DNA of 64,000 nt, from NCBI RefSeq assembly GCF_034702125.1, contig NC_085868.1, positions 45,872,328 to 45,936,327 of the forward strand. The letters run 5' to 3'. This DNA is from Engraulis encrasicolus (lineage: Eukaryota > Chordata > Actinopteri > Clupeiformes > Engraulidae). The notes under the pieces were generated by a model that was not told the origin of the DNA, did not search any database, and was given only the letters and a program-made list of their open reading frames with translations. Below, piece by piece: positions 33,040-46,556 of this stretch. The position numbers and the translations under genes were made by a program. The stretch's first letter is position 1. Each line of letters opens with the position of its first letter.

Positions 33040-35050
33040 TGCCTCGCAATAGTACAAGACCGGTTTGTTTTTTTACCCTCTGCAACAGGCAGCACAGAAA
33101 TTAGAGAAGAGAAAAGGTTTTCTGTGCGCTCTTCTTCTGGTGCGTCACGGCAAGGTACCGCTGGAGACGTGTTAACACATTAGTTTGGCACGGCTCTAAA
33201 TGAAAACATAGGCCTATATTTCACATTTTGGATGAACAAGTAGGCTAACGCATCTTCAAAGTTAGACATAGTTTTGACTAAAGAGACGACATCTCCCAAT
33301 CCCCAGCACAGCTTATGTTTGCCTATGTTAGCCTAAATGTAATGTGCGGGGTTCGCACTCACAAATGGGTGCCCAGATGCTGAAAATTCCGCTCAGTGTT
33401 GCTGCTCACTGATTTATTCAACAGAAGGCTTCGGCATGGTCTTCCTCAGGTGTGTAGGCCTACGGTGCACAGATTTCCCCCTCTTCTAAGTGAATATAAC
33501 ACAGTGCGGAAAAAAGAATGAATCTTTTCGCGACGCAGATAACTCCCATAATAGAATAGAATAGTTTTGTTTGTCATTGTGACGAGAACCGCGAAATTGA
33601 GCTTTCTTGTTGAAGCAATTGCCCAATAAAAGTTTAAAAAAATATATTAATATAAAAATGAAGTTGGCCTATGTAGCCTATAAAAGCTATGCTTTTGTAA
33701 CTTAATCAACTTAATTAGCCTAAATTAAGTGCTGTAACGACCGTTGGGTAGAAAGAGTTTGTTAGTCTATAGCGTAGTTTTAGGCTTGCGTATGAGCTAG
33801 CCTATCCAATAAAAATAAGATGCTTCACTGGGTCCTCTGTCCAGTTAGTAGCTAGTAGCCTATTCGTAATTTACTGCCCAACTTTTGCCATTTTTAAATA
33901 GGTTCCTAAAGCATTCCATCGGGTAAAGAAACGAATGATGTGTAGGCCTAGGCCTATTGGAGTCGGACCAGCCATTTCACTGTTTAGGGTATGAAGCGAA
34001 AATATCAGCAAAAACTTTTCAGGTGTCTCGGAAAAGTGCAATGAGCTCTCTGCTCGGAGGTAAAACATGGTTTTGCGCGATTCCAAAACACCAGCTGCAC
34101 GCAAAAAAGCAAACATACATCATGCCTCGGAATAGGCTACTTGTAGGCTACACAGGGCGGTGAAGACCGCTTTGTTTTTTACCCTCTGCCGCAGGCAGCA
34201 CAGACATAACAGAAGAGAAAAGGTTTTCTCCGCGCTTATCTTCTTCACTAGCTCGCGCATCGCTTGAAAGGACTTAGGTGATTTGAAAGACTGGGGTGAA
34301 AGTCACCGGTGCATCTCAGCTTGACTTTGAAAATTGACTGTTGAAGATGTCTTTACTGAACTCATTACTTAGGCAAGACATAAATGCATAGGTAGCATTT
34401 TTGTTCAACACGTGAGATGATCCAGTGACGCTTCTACAGTGTTAGGGAGCCAGTTATGGCCAAATTCACGACACTCAATTCAGCACAGCGTATTATGACA
34501 AAGTGTGTACCACCGCGGCAAAAGAATGAATATTTTCGCTATGCGCTGCCTCGGAATAGTATGCCTACAAGACCACTTTTGACCCTCTGCAGCAGGCAGC
34601 ACAAAAAATAGAGAGGAGAAACGTTTTTCATCGCGCTCTTCTATACTGTCCGGTGCGTCGCGGTAAATGACTGACATGAACTAGGTTAAACGTCACCGAG
34701 TATCTCAGACTGACTCTGGAAACGGACTGCTGAAGATTTGTTAACTGAACACATTCATTGGGCACGGTTCTAAATAAAAGCATTTTAATCTTCCATATCT
34801 GAGATGATCCTATGAGGCTTCTTTAAATTACAGAAACCTAACAAGCCCTGTCTTGACCACATCTACATCTTTCATTTCAGCACCATTTATTATGACAACA
34901 ACACAGCGCAGTAAATTAAACTTTTCCTAATAGATAAATCACACGGGCGCTTTAGTTTAAGGTTTGCATGTGAGCTATCCAATCAAAAAATGAAATCTAC
35001 ATTCCAGTGCCGTTTAGTAGCCTAATCGCAGTTATAGTGATAAACTGCAA
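33040..35050. repeat. Three diverged copies of a flanking segment
   Basis: Units near 33040-33870, 34120-34545 and 34545-35050 share CATGCCTCG-AATAG, TTACCCTCTGC-GCAGGCAGCACA, AGAGAAAAGGTTTTC, TGCGTC-CGG and, later, AAGAATGAAT-TTTTCGC and GCTATCCAAT-AAAAA. They lie just upstream of the DUF7869-type exon 1 (transcribed away from them) and could be repeated promoter or terminal sequence of that element. Confidence 0.6.
33355..33465 (-). repeat. Penelope-type fragment, degenerate hammerhead-like core, locus D
   Basis: Minus strand CTGAGGAAG, ATGCC, then GAAGC in place of GAAAC, followed by GAATAAATCAGTG and TTTGTGAGTGCG. The layout matches loci A-C, but the core is broken. Confidence 0.35.
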
Positions 35051-35878
35051 GAGGTAGGCTACATGAGACTGGAGTTGATAATCACAGGGCTCGACGGCCT
35101 CTCATCCACGGAGAGGTGTCGCCTACTGTTTGTATTCACTGTTCCTTCTTTCTTTGGACCTGTAACTTGAGGGAAAACTCTGCTTCATTGAGACATAAGG
35201 CGTTTTCAATTGTTCAGATGCGCTGACAATGAGTCAGTGAATAGGCCTACACATGTGTAAATTCTCAGTCTTCAAGTCTACAAGCTCTGATGTTTTTCCC
35301 TCAACCTCGCGCGCCCCTGCGCTACAAGCGTAGTCAGCACGTTGGCTGCGCAGGTAGACTGCTCACGGCTGCCTCCCTTCTCACCACACATCGGGCCATT
35401 TCAATCTTTATTTTAACACATTAAAACAGCGATTTCAGACCAAATATTTTCAGAGATGATAGACAGGATGTTAAACAACAATAATTTAATGAGAAACCGA
35501 TTTCAGGAAAACATTGGTTCTCGACCTATTTTCGCTGTTTCCTGAGAAACAGCCAGCGCGACATCCGACGGGTTTTCCCAGATCGCATCAACATTTGATG
35601 TGAGTACTTTGCCTTTGGAAATTGCTGAACAATAAATAACTAATAAGAATGAATGAAAATGATAAGATGAAATCTTCAGTCCAATCATCTGCTAAAGGAG
35701 CCTAAACTAAGGGCTGCCATAATGGACTTGTGAACGGTTATTTACAGCATGTTGGCTCGCTCCCTCAGAATGTACGCTGTTTGAACTAATTGTTTGTGTC
35801 TCCCATTTCTGCTGCTATGGTGCATGGTGCATCGTGTCGAAGCAGCAAGACTTCGTTTAAAACAGACAAGTCCATGCT
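35050..35878. other. Spacer, no gene
   Basis: Mixed composition, a few CpGs and several short frames. Nothing recognisable. Confidence 0.4.
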
Positions 35879-35929
35879 TTCGTTCGTTCTTTCTTTCTTT
35901 CTTTCCTTATTTCTTTCTCTTTCTTTTTT

Positions 35930-35981
<52 letters not shown>

Positions 35982-35983
35982 TC
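35879..35983 (+). repeat. (TTTC)n microsatellite
   Basis: Interrupted at first, then a clean TTTC run from about 35925. Confidence 0.92.
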
Positions 35984-36342
35984 ACCCCTTATCCCTCTCT
36001 CCTTCTGGAATGCAGCAGCTGGCTAGTTCGAGCCACTAAAGTCATTTTTACTTATTCTGGGTGATAGCACCATATGGACGGCATGTTGTGTGATTTGTAA
36101 ATATGCCCCTGTGCCAACCTCTTGAGTAGAGGTGGGTTAGGAGAAGGAGGGGTGCCCCAGCCCCATACCCCCTTCTGGGTGACTGCTCTGCTCTGGCTCT
36201 CCTCAGCCTACTGGGTGTCCTTGGAGCTCTCTCTCACCATCTGCTTGAGTGGCCCGACAGACTGTTTTTAACGTGACTCTGGTCTTTGCCTACACTTCTT
36301 ATGGCATAAAACAAGACAACTGTGGAAGGAATCTTTGCATGC

Positions 36343-36396
36343 ATGTGTGCGTGTGTGTGTGTATGTGAGGCCCGAAATACATAATATCCCCCTCAG

Positions 36397-36442
<46 letters not shown>

Positions 36443-36488
36443 CGCGCACACACACACACACATGCACGCACGCACGCACGCACGCACG

Positions 36489-36520
<32 letters not shown>

Positions 36521-36521
36521 T
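36343..36521 (+). repeat. Compound CA/CG microsatellite
   Basis: (TG), then CGCGCGCG(CA)n, (CA)n, (GCAC)n and (CG)(CA)n blocks; alternating purine-pyrimidine throughout, with Z-DNA potential. Confidence 0.9.
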
Positions 36522-36795
36522 ACAGTAATTAGGGCTATATCAGGCAAGGACAATATGACAAAGTGGATCTAATCAGGTTTGGATACCATAGGGGGACACT
36601 AGCCTTCCCTCTCTATCCTGAGGAAACCTTCAGCATCGCAGATCCAACTTACATTAACTCATATCTCTACTACAGTACACAGCAGTCAGGTTAAATCAGG
36701 GCACAGGCATTTAGACTGTGGAGGCACAGGGTTAGACGAGGACAAAGAAGGCTTCTTAAGATTCAGGCTGTCACCTCGGCTAATAAATATCTCAT

Positions 36796-39700
36796 GGGTC
36801 ATTCCAGCTGGAATCAGCAAATGGTCCCCACTCGACCCCCTCGGATTTGCTTGAAAAAAATATATGTGATGGCTTAAACATCCAATAGAACATATCCACC
36901 ATTGCAGATTCCAGCTGTGCATACTTTTTCCACAAAAAATCTGTAAATAAGGACACCCCCTCCCCCTGATTTGGTGTCACTGCCTGAGTGACCATATTCA
37001 GACTTAATTATCTCCAAAACTATTTGTGGTGGGTCCATTGTTTTTTCAGGGCTAAGAGTCATAGACCTGACAAGCATACATTACAATTTGCATCACTGTA
37101 TGTCAAATTACACCTTAATGCTGGCCCTCTACTTTTCTTTGAAATTAAAATTGCAAGGGTTTTCAGATGTCCATAAAAACCTCAAATTTCAACATTCGAG
37201 GTTCATCCTTGGTACATGGTCAGATATGTTCCATGACTTTCACATTACATCATATTTAATATAAGGCTCCAATGGTTGTTGAAATGCAGAGGTCCAAAAA
37301 TGGGCAAAAAACTAATTTATACCATTATTTGGAGCAATATTCCCAATCTATGACACCAGTTGTGAACTTGCTGTTTGGTGTCTCTGACAGATAATATTAT
37401 TATTCATAACATATCTAAAATTTGGGATGGTGTTTTGCCCCATTATTTTTATAAAGAATTTTAAAAACTCATTCCTGTGTGACATGCAGGTGTACCTTAG
37501 AAGCCCTGTTACCTTAGGAAAAAAATGGGTTTACTACACCTAAAATGAATAGCCAAGTCAGTGTACACTAAAACCTAAAATCTCTGATACCAAATAGGTG
37601 ATTTTATACTTGTTCAGCTCAGTATTTCAGTTTTTCTGACTTAACCCTCAAATCCATCCTAAGAAGGTGGCCAATCCCCTTGATTTTTGTGTTCCATTTT
37701 CACACAAAGATGGCGGCTCACAGAGCCAATGGCATAGTTCCAAAATAGTTCCAGGAAGTCAGCATCATGGGAAGGAAACAATACACCATTGTTTGGAGCA
37801 ATATTTCCAATATATGACGGCGGTTGTGAACTTGCTTTTTGTTGTTTCTCGAAGAGGATATTCTTATTAACAACATATCTAAAAATTGGGATGGTGTTTT
37901 GCCCCTTTATTTGTATAATGCCTTTTCAAATCTCAATGCAGTGTGGCATGCATCCCTCAAATCCATCCAAAGTGGCGTCATGAAAAAAAAACCCACCATT
38001 TTTTAGAGCAATACCTCCAAAGTATGACACCAGCTGTGAACTTGTTTTTTGTTGTGTCTGTAAGAGGATATTTTTATTAACAACATAGCAAAAAAATAGA
38101 ATGGTGTTTTGCCTCATTCCTTTTAATGATCGTAAAGCGCATTGCGGTGTGACATAAGCCTGTGATCAAATAGTGCAGAGGGAAGCGGAAGTGGTGAATT
38201 GTTCTGGGCCAAGGACATGGGGGAATCAAGATTGGGTACTCATTACATTGCATGTATTGGGAAGGGGTCTCTTCAGACGACTTTATCCCGGGCCCAGGCA
38301 AAGCTGTTTGTTCAGCTCAGTATTTCTGATTTTTTTCAGGGATTCTGGCCTCATCTTTTTAAGTGTACTATCGGCCAGATGATCAAGTGACTACGCAACA
38401 TGTTCTCACTGGCGCTACGTTAGCAATAAATTCAAGATGGTTGAGAGAAGTACCATTTTGAGAGAAGTCATAAAAAAAACAACCCCTGGAAATAAAACAA
38501 GGTGTTGATATGATTTCCTTGATGCAACCTTGACTTCCTTGATGGTGATTGAATATTTGAAAAAAATAAAAATAAATGTATTAAACAAGTCAGGAACTTT
38601 TAATGCTCTGGCCTGTGGCAAATTATTTTATACACACTTAACTTTCAATCACCAGCTGCATCTTATGAGTTGACTTTATAAGGTAGCTTGACATTGTCAT
38701 TGATGATGCATTAGGTATCTGCACTCATATTGTTGTGTGCAACCATCCGTCATTGGCAATTCAATGAGGAACACCTGAATGAAACTTTGAATGAAACTTT
38801 GTTGTCATTGTCCTTTGTATAGGTACAACGATATTGGTACTTTGAAGGACAATGACAACAACATAGGTATTGATTTCAGTAAGGATACCACCACCATGCT
38901 CAGGGCACTTCGGTCAGGGGAGGATGATGGGGGGCGGGAAGTTCTACAATCAGGATACCTCTTTACAAACTGTCTCCTCCTATGTGTCATCTCTAATCAA
39001 CTTTTACTTTCCTATGCAACCATAAAACAGTCCCACCCCCGCCAACAGTCACCACGACAGAGGTACTCTGACCGTAGAACTGTGCCCCGCCCCCAATACA
39101 CCACCATATTTGAACGCTTTTGCATGCTGCAAAGCTTCCTTTCGGCTTCCATCATCTCACCTGGATCAATGTGATAATGAACTTTACAAGTAATGAACAT
39201 TGTCTACAAGTATCCAAACCATGATTGTTGTAATCAGTGCTGCCAATCTGCAATCCGCTTGTCAACATTGCAGTGGTACAATATTATAATGATGCAAGCA
39301 GCTGAATTAGATTGCAACAATGTGACAAGAACCACATGGTTGTCTGGTGCCAATATGAATTTCTGTGCCTTCAATATTCACCTGATATTGAATACTGCAT
39401 GCAAGCAAGCTCTTCTAACTAAAACTCCAGGACCATGCTGTCAAAATTGTCTGAGGGAATCTCTAGCCAGTATGAATTAAGTTATTTTGCAATACAGCTG
39501 GTAACTTAACGAGTAAGACACAAGCTTCATAGCAAATATAAAGTTACAGGTGCTGATTGAAAGACTAGTTAGGATGGGAGTCCTTGTTGCAAACAAGAGT
39601 GCTACAATTCTTTAATCCTCTCCTATTTCATCACTTTATTCCAAGACTACTACTACCGCTACCACTACCACTACTACTACTAAAATGATGATGATGATGA

Positions 39701-40627
39701 TTATTATGATTTTACAATTAAAATAATTAATGTCTATCAAAGCCATGTGCAATGTGCTATTCTTGCTGTGTGGCATCAATCAATTCATTGACAAGTGTTA
39801 TGGTTTCCCTAGAATTTGCTTTGTCATTCACAGGGTAGCCATCTTGTTTTCACTATTAAGGTGACATCAGAGCCATGGATTTGAGAGTTGTGACAAGTCG
39901 GTTGGTGACATGGGCCTCATAGCTTCAAGTAATTGTAGCCAATTGAGATTTTGAAGTCCGTTATAAAAAGAATGAGGCAAAACACCATCCCAATTTTTTT
40001 ATATGTTGTTAAAAAAAACATCCTCTTTCAGAAACACCAAACAGAAAGTTCCTAACTAGTGTCATAGATTGGAAATATTGCTCCAAACATTGGTGCAAAT
40101 TAATTTTTTCCCATCTTTGGACCTCTGTATCTCAACAACCATTGGAGCCTTTTGTTAGATATACTATGATGTGAAAGTCATGGTACATATCAGACCATTT
40201 ACCAAGGATGAACCTTACATGTAGAACTTTGAGGTTTTTACAGACATTTGGAAACCCTAGAACATATGATATCTACAAAAAGTAGAGGCACATTATTACG
40301 GTGTGATTTGACTTACAGTGCTGTAAATTGTAATATATGATATTCAGGTCTGGGACTCTTAGCCCTGAAAATATAATGAATTTGACACAAATAGTTCTGG
40401 AGATAATTGAGTCTGAACATGGTCACTCATGCAATGTCGCTAAAACAAGCGTAGGGGGTGTACTTATTTACAGATTTTTTGTGCCAAAAGTATCCAGAGC
40501 TGAGTTCTGATATTGTGGATATGATCTATTGGATGTTTAAGCTATCACATACATTTTTTTCAGGCAAATCCGAGGGGGTCGATAGGGAGATTTTTCAGAA
40601 ATTTGCTGATTCCAGCTGGAATGACCC
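36796..40627. mobile_element. Large non-autonomous DNA transposon 2 with long inverted ends, 4-bp TSD
   Basis: Starts GGGTCATTCCAGCTGGAATC and ends with the inverted GATTCCAGCTGGAATGACCC. TCAT is duplicated at 36792-36795 and 40628-40631. The arms align at least over 36796-37480 against 39960-40627 (shared AAATC-GAGGGGGTCGA, CTGTAAATAAG/CTTATTTACAG, GGGATGGTGTTTTGCC). Three subrepeats with AACATA-CTAAAA-TTGGGATGG stand in the left arm (about 37405, 37870, 38080) and one in the right (about 39985). Same terminal decamer, TSD length and inner module as element 1. No transposase frame is present. Confidence 0.82.
38195..38302 (+). repeat. Repeat family Z fragment
   Basis: TTCTGGGCCAAGGACATGG...GGGTACTCATTACATTGCATGTATTGGG...CCCGGGCCCAGGCAAAGC. 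Related copies at 58280-58435 (plus) and 49330-49460 (minus). Confidence 0.5.
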
Positions 40628-40738
40628 TCATGTCTGTCTACTCTTTGCTCCCCTTCAGTGCCCTCAGGACTCCCCGACTCCTTGCATCCTCACTGTGTAC
40701 TCTAAAGTTTGCGTTTGCGGCCCTTGAGGCCATTTAAT

Positions 40739-40789
40739 CCCCCCCCCCCCCCCCCCCCCCCCTCCCCCCCCCCCCCCCCCCCCCCCCCA
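40739..40789 (+). repeat. Poly-C tract
   Basis: About 50 C residues with a single T. Length may be unreliable in assembly. Confidence 0.9.
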
Positions 40790-40799
40790 GGTGTTACAC

Positions 40800-42600
40800 A
40801 TGACATATATGACATATTTTGTAAAGGAATCGTAGAGAATACATTGGCAATACAATTAAGATATATTCAGGGGAAGTAGATCAGGTGGGGTCTGTTTTAA
40901 AGGTAGCTGCCATCAATATAGGCCTAAAGTGCAGGGGGAATTCCTGCTGGTTTGTGTTCATAGTACAGCCCTCGGTAGACTTATATAGCCCTTGGAGGAA
41001 TTTCAAGTGGCCCCTCGAATGAAAAAGGTTCCCCACCCCTATTTTAAAGAGAAGACCTATCACAAGTACTAGTAGCTATCACATGGGCATACATGAATTC
41101 ACCACCGTGTTTGTTTTGGGTACATGCAGAAGCACAGAAGGAAAGACCTGATGGCGCACACCACACGCTTTACGCACGGACATGGAGACGCACACCAAGG
41201 AATGACATGAAATGCATGAGGGAGAGTTTGGGGGGAAGTTTGAACTTTTTAAAGCCCAGAGGCAGATCATTGCAGGCTGAAACATGTTGGCCATTTTATA
41301 GTGTGTTCTACTATGAACTAGCTCTTGTTATTAAAAGCTTTTTAACAAAGACCAAGAGTGCCTTCAAAGTATCTTCAAAACTGTGTACATAGTTGGTGGA
41401 CTGAGAACAGATATCAGAGAGGGTGGAAAGGACCTAGAAAATCATTGCAGGTTATCACACGTCTCTGTTGGTTTATGACACACTGATTTTTTTTTCAGGT
41501 CTGGCATAAACTGCTCATGAAAAGCTGTATAAGGTATGTTTTTAAAGGCTTGGTTAGAGGATTCGATTAGCTGGCAAGGCTTTCACGAAGCATTTTGACT
41601 CTGATGAGGCTTTGCCTTCACCCAGCAGCAACAAGGCCGCCTTTCTAAAGTTCTGTCATATGATATACAAAAGCATGTGCCAGTCACTGAGTACAAATGC
41701 AGCTGCCCATGAAAAGCTATAGAGCTAGCTCTACGTCTGTGCCTTATAATTAATTGCTTTTCATGAATGGCCTGTGAATTGCGCCCTGTAAGACAAACTG
41801 GATGAAACATATCTTGTGTTGTACCGGATGGGGAAGCTGATTATGTTTTATGAGTGTCATCGCTGGCCAGATCAGAGATGGTCTTTATGGAAGACATGAA
41901 AAGCCAACTGGCATGTAATCACAAAGCAGACAGACAGATGCAAATACTTCAATACTGCAAATTTCATGACAACAGTTTCTAAGTTCTCTCGTCATGTTCT
42001 TCCTGTGTACTAGAAAGTATACTCATTTAAGTATAAGTATACTAATGTACTAATATTTCTTCGGACTGAATTGGAACAATTTAAGTATAGCCTATAAAAG
42101 TACTGTAGTGCATACTGTACTAAGTATAGGCCTACTTTGACTTAAAGAATACTCATATGGATTGGGTTTGGACAAATGTAACCCTTTAGTCATGAAGTCC
42201 ATAAGTTAACCATGTCAGCTGTCCCTAGCACCCAGGGCATAATTATTGACACGAGTCACTGTCGAACAGACTGGCAAGCAGAGCATGGCCATGGAGTGTC
42301 AAATCAACAAAGTAATTGCTTTCATATGTCTAAGCGGGTTTAGAAGCCTCTTTATTTATATCCACCCTCTTTGTCTAAGCTGTCTGACTCACAAATGGGC
42401 AAAACATTAGTTGGTGTGTAATATTTTGCCTATTGAAGAAAATGGAGAAAAAAAGAGATGCGAGCACTTCAGAGAATCTGTAAATGCAATTTGTTTACTA
42501 ATGCTTTTCCAGTATTTTTTTTTACCCCTCCTTATTTTGCATTTCTATGAATATATAAACACCAAGGATGCAAATTGTGAATAAATTAGGCAGAGATGAT
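40800..42600. other. Spacer, no gene
   Basis: AT-rich with a few short frames. A TAAGTATAAGTATAC-rich patch lies near 42010-42140. No coding or RNA gene supported. Confidence 0.45.
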
Positions 42601-42697
42601 TCCACCTTAAGCCAGTAGGTGTCACTAAATGCCTAGGAATATGGCAAACACCACCAAACAAGTGGGAGCTAGAGGCAGCAGAGAGACATGGATGCAT

Positions 42698-42900
<203 letters not shown>

Positions 42901-43258
42901 GGGAGTAAAAAAAGCACTGAAATTGCTCTCCTCCTCTGACTCTGATTGCTTGCTTTTCCATTTATTAATTAAAGCGCTGGCCATGGCCCCTGGGAAAAAG
43001 ACACGCAAACAAGACGGTGATCTCCTTCTAGAGAACAAGGAGCGGGATGCAGGCGTGACTGTAAGGTTGGTGCTGATAGCATCATTATCATCCACAGCAG
43101 ACGACAACAGCAGGGATAATTGTGTCATCTAGGAAAATGAATCTAAATTGAAAAGGAAAAATGCTACATCTCCCCCCATTGCCTATGAATTTCAATAACA
43201 TTGCATATATTCCTATTCCGACCCCCAGTGTAGCAGACACAATAAACAAGATGACTGT

Positions 43259-43486
43259 ACGGGGCACCCGTGGCCTAGTGGTTAAGGAGATGGGCTTTAG
43301 ATCAGGGGTTGCAGGTTCGAATCCCACCCTTTCCATTCTCTATCTCACTCCCTGGCTGAGGTGCCCTTGAGCAAGGCACCAAACCCGCCATTGCTCCTGG
43401 GACTGTAACCAATACCCTGTATGGATAATAACTATAAGTTGCTTTGGATTACAAAGCGTCAGCCAAGTGTAATGTAATGTAAACTG
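43259..43486 (+). repeat. tRNA-derived SINE, near full length
   Basis: Head with box A TGGCCTAGTGGTTAAG and box B GGTTCGAATCCC (about 43315-43326). Body CCCTTGAGCAAGGCACC. The 3' end has CTATAAGTTGCTTTGGAT and the GTAATGTAATGTA tail. Typical fish SINE order and length. Confidence 0.8.
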
Positions 43487-43574
43487 AATATATGGAGATG
43501 AGTGTGGTACCAGCAGTCTACTACTGCTACTAAGCCCCTCCCTCCACCTACATACAGTATAGATGTTTTTGTTT

Positions 43575-44660
43575 GTTTTTCAACACAGTGTTGTGAGGAG
43601 GGGCAAGACTAGGGTGACCACCTGTCCGGACTTCGGCCGGACAACCCCGCCCCTTAACTATCTAACCTAGCGTCCTTGCGCAGTACCCGTGGCTTCAACT
43701 GGCTGACTCCCCGCCTTCGTGTCACTCCCAGACTTCGTGTCATTCTAAACAGCAGGCTGGAATGAGGAAGCTGCGCTGCCATCTTACCTCGACTAAATCG
43801 GCTACCAAAACAGTTTTAGTTCTAAAACAAGATGTTTTGGGAAGGATTTTCGCATTTCATTACACCTACATCCCCACTCCGATAAAGGACTCATCAGAAC
43901 AACTAATTTAACGTTGTATCAGAGACAGTAGAGTAGGCTATACGATAGACAATCCCTCCGTTGATGTAGTCTACGGTATTTATTTCATCTTTTTCATGCA
44001 TGCATGATGTGCATAGCCTACAATTTATTTGAAGTACTTTACTGAAAGTAAATGTCAGGAGTGTGTTGATCAGCTGTGTTTTAAAACGAGAGGCAGCCGC
44101 TTCTGTCAGCATTTTTTCCCCTGCAGACGCTTGGATAACCATAGCAACAGCACGAGCTCAAAATACAGAGAGCGCCCGTGCAGAAAGACGCTTTCTTTGC
44201 CCTGGTTGAAAAGTTATGAGAGCCCTCGTTGTAAATGCATTTAGCGGACAAACTTGCTTGCACTATGCGTTGCCAGTACAGCAATACAGTTAATTTGTTG
44301 TGCGGGGTCTGAAGTAAAATCTGGAGTAACATGGCAGCCGCAGATATTGGAAACATGACCGTCTGTCAATCTAGTTTGTGTCAATGACGTTACCTCGTAT
44401 ATCGAGGCCATAAGCACAAGGCGAGGAGGAGAGGAAAGACAAAGAGAGGGACACACGAACGTCGTAAACAGGTCGTAAAAACGGACCGATGGCCACCCTA
44501 GGCAAGACACTGGCAACCAACTACGTGACGAGAGCTAATTTGTTGACGGACAGCAGTTTCCAACAATCAGAGGTTGAGTTGTGCGCAGCTAGTTTCGCGC
44601 AGTCAGGAGAAAACAAAAATTTAGAACCCATGTATAGGCAGCTAACGTTATCTGATAAGA
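43575..44660 (+). repeat. Repeat family Y, split copy
   Basis: CAACACAGTGTTGTGAGGAGGGGCAAG before 43610 and ACTGGCAACCAACTACG after 44508 rejoin to match 14120-14275. The hAT element in between is a later insertion. Confidence 0.6.
43610..44500. mobile_element. hAT-type element with perfect 8-bp TSD
   Basis: Ends TAGGGTGACCACCTG and (inverted) TAGGGTGGCCATCGG. GGCAAGAC is duplicated exactly at 43602-43609 and 44501-44508. 891 bp, no transposase frame seen. Confidence 0.82.
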
Positions 44661-46470
44661 TCATTAAGTACCTGCATCTTGACAGATATTGAACCTGGAA
44701 CCTATAGGCAAGTTCATCGCCTTTGGGCAACCCCAGGCAATGACAGCTGTTCCAAACGCCAGGCTGTCGCTGAAGACACACAAAAACACATATGAGGCCG
44801 AGAACGGTAATACGTGACCTGATGGTACCATAATTTTACCTGGTTGTCGCAAGATGAATGGGTTATGCGCCTTTCTCCAGGTACATTCTTCTGGAACTAC
44901 CAGACCCTTGGTTAGTGACTCATTCTTTTGAAACTCTGTAGATTTGAGTTAGTTCTCCCGACACCCGTTATAAATGTGTTCTGTTGCAACAGTTGGGGAC
45001 AATACAAATGTCTGAAAAAACACTTATGTTTAAGGAATACACCAAATTGCTCCGAGTGTGTGTTTCCGAACTCTGTATCCGTACACTTCCTGAGGCATAA
45101 GGTTGAACTTTCTGACCGCTGACTTTTGAAATAATGAGCCAAAAGCTCACAAAGCTGACCGGAAAAACACAAGGTTCAGGTGAGAGTCAGATCCATATGC
45201 CCTCATCTTCTGAATTCAAGGTTTGTCTGAGTAAAACTGAAGGTATCCTATGTTGTTGAACTGCAGAGGCTGAGCTGATAAACAAGAAAATACTTTTGTC
45301 CGTGCAGGGACGGACTAAATGGCTGGGCAGCCCTAATGCCCCCCACCCAGGCCCCTGGGCCCCTAGGCCTCAGTTTGTAATACAGCCCTGTGTCCATGAT
45401 TTATCAGACAGGGCTGTGTGTCCCAAAAACTCTTCAGTAGTTCTTAAGCCCAAGTAGTACTTAAGTGTGAGGTGCCGCCAAGGCAATTTATCACATCACC
45501 TGCAACACGTAGGCCTATTGTGTACATACTGTATATATATAACTTTGGATGAAAGCATATGTGAAGTGTAATGAATGCTAAAGACAGCTACTTTGAGCCA
45601 ACATCTCCCAGTCAGTCAGACCTCGACCTCTCAATCGAGGACTACAGTGAGGGCCACCGCTAGCCATTAGCAGAGTACGCAATGCCTCAACCACTTTGCC
45701 CCCAAAATTTGTGCCACCTAAATTGAGACTGACTAAAAATCATCAAGAAAAAAAATTGCATTACAAAACATATATTTATTATTATCAAATGTGTATTCAA
45801 TTCTAAATATTTCATTATGAGGGAGGGCCTCCTGACCATGCTTAGGACCTCCAAAACCTTAGCAGCGGCCCTACAGTGTAAGCCCCTGAGAGAGGACTGT
45901 TAGCCCGTTCTGACTCCCCCCAGTCCTGGCCTGAGCCCCGCTAATGCACTTTGTATCGATACAGATTACAGGTCTTAACCCGGCGGGCAGGAGGATTTCA
46001 ATAATTGGGTGGGCTGGCTGGGAGAAAGGCTTGTCCTTATTGCACGTGATGATGTGATGTCCTATGACAAGAGTTGAAATGTTGGACTTGAGGATCGCCG
46101 ATGTGCACACGGCTAATCCATGAAACTACATACAATACAAGAGCTAACGTAACAGACGCTTCAGTGCTTATTTCACCTGATCTTTGGTCGAGGGATTTGA
46201 CTGTGAGAGCCAAATTCAGGGGTGTAGAGCAGAGGTTTGAGTAATTGAGAACAATTTAGACTACATCATCTCAGCACGCTTTTACAGAAGCATTCCAGTG
46301 GGAAAGGGGATTTTAACCTCAAAAAGCAGAGAAGACAGTGTCTATTAGTTCCCCCGCATCCCAGACCCCCACTTTGAAAACCACTGCATTTAACACAGAG
46401 AGCTGGATAGTATGAAAGATGTAATGTACCATAGCCTGTCTTTCCTTCTTTCTTCCCTGTTTCCTTTCAT
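44660..46470. other. Spacer with repeat scraps
   Basis: 45305-45370 is a GGACGGACTAAATGG...CCCAGGCCCC fragment of the GGCTGGACTGG MITE class. About 45640-45870 carries a GGGCCACCGCTAGCC / GGTTTTGGAGGTCC-type repeat with inverted ends. No gene. Confidence 0.4.
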
Positions 46471-46477
46471 TTACATT

Positions 46478-46556
46478 TGATAACTTTGTGAAGCACATTG
46501 AGTTGCACCTGTGTATGAAATGCGCTATATAAATAAACTTGCCTTGCCTTGCCTAG
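46478..46556 (+). repeat. LINE 3'-tail fragment
   Basis: TGTGAAGCACATTGAGTTGC...GAAATGCGCTATATAAATAAA followed by (CTTGC)n is the usual 3' end of fish L2-type LINEs. The rest of the element is missing. Confidence 0.7.

Noticed and set aside
43259..43335. Functional tRNA gene
   Set aside because: Box A and box B are present, but the cloverleaf does not close well and the SINE body and tail follow directly.
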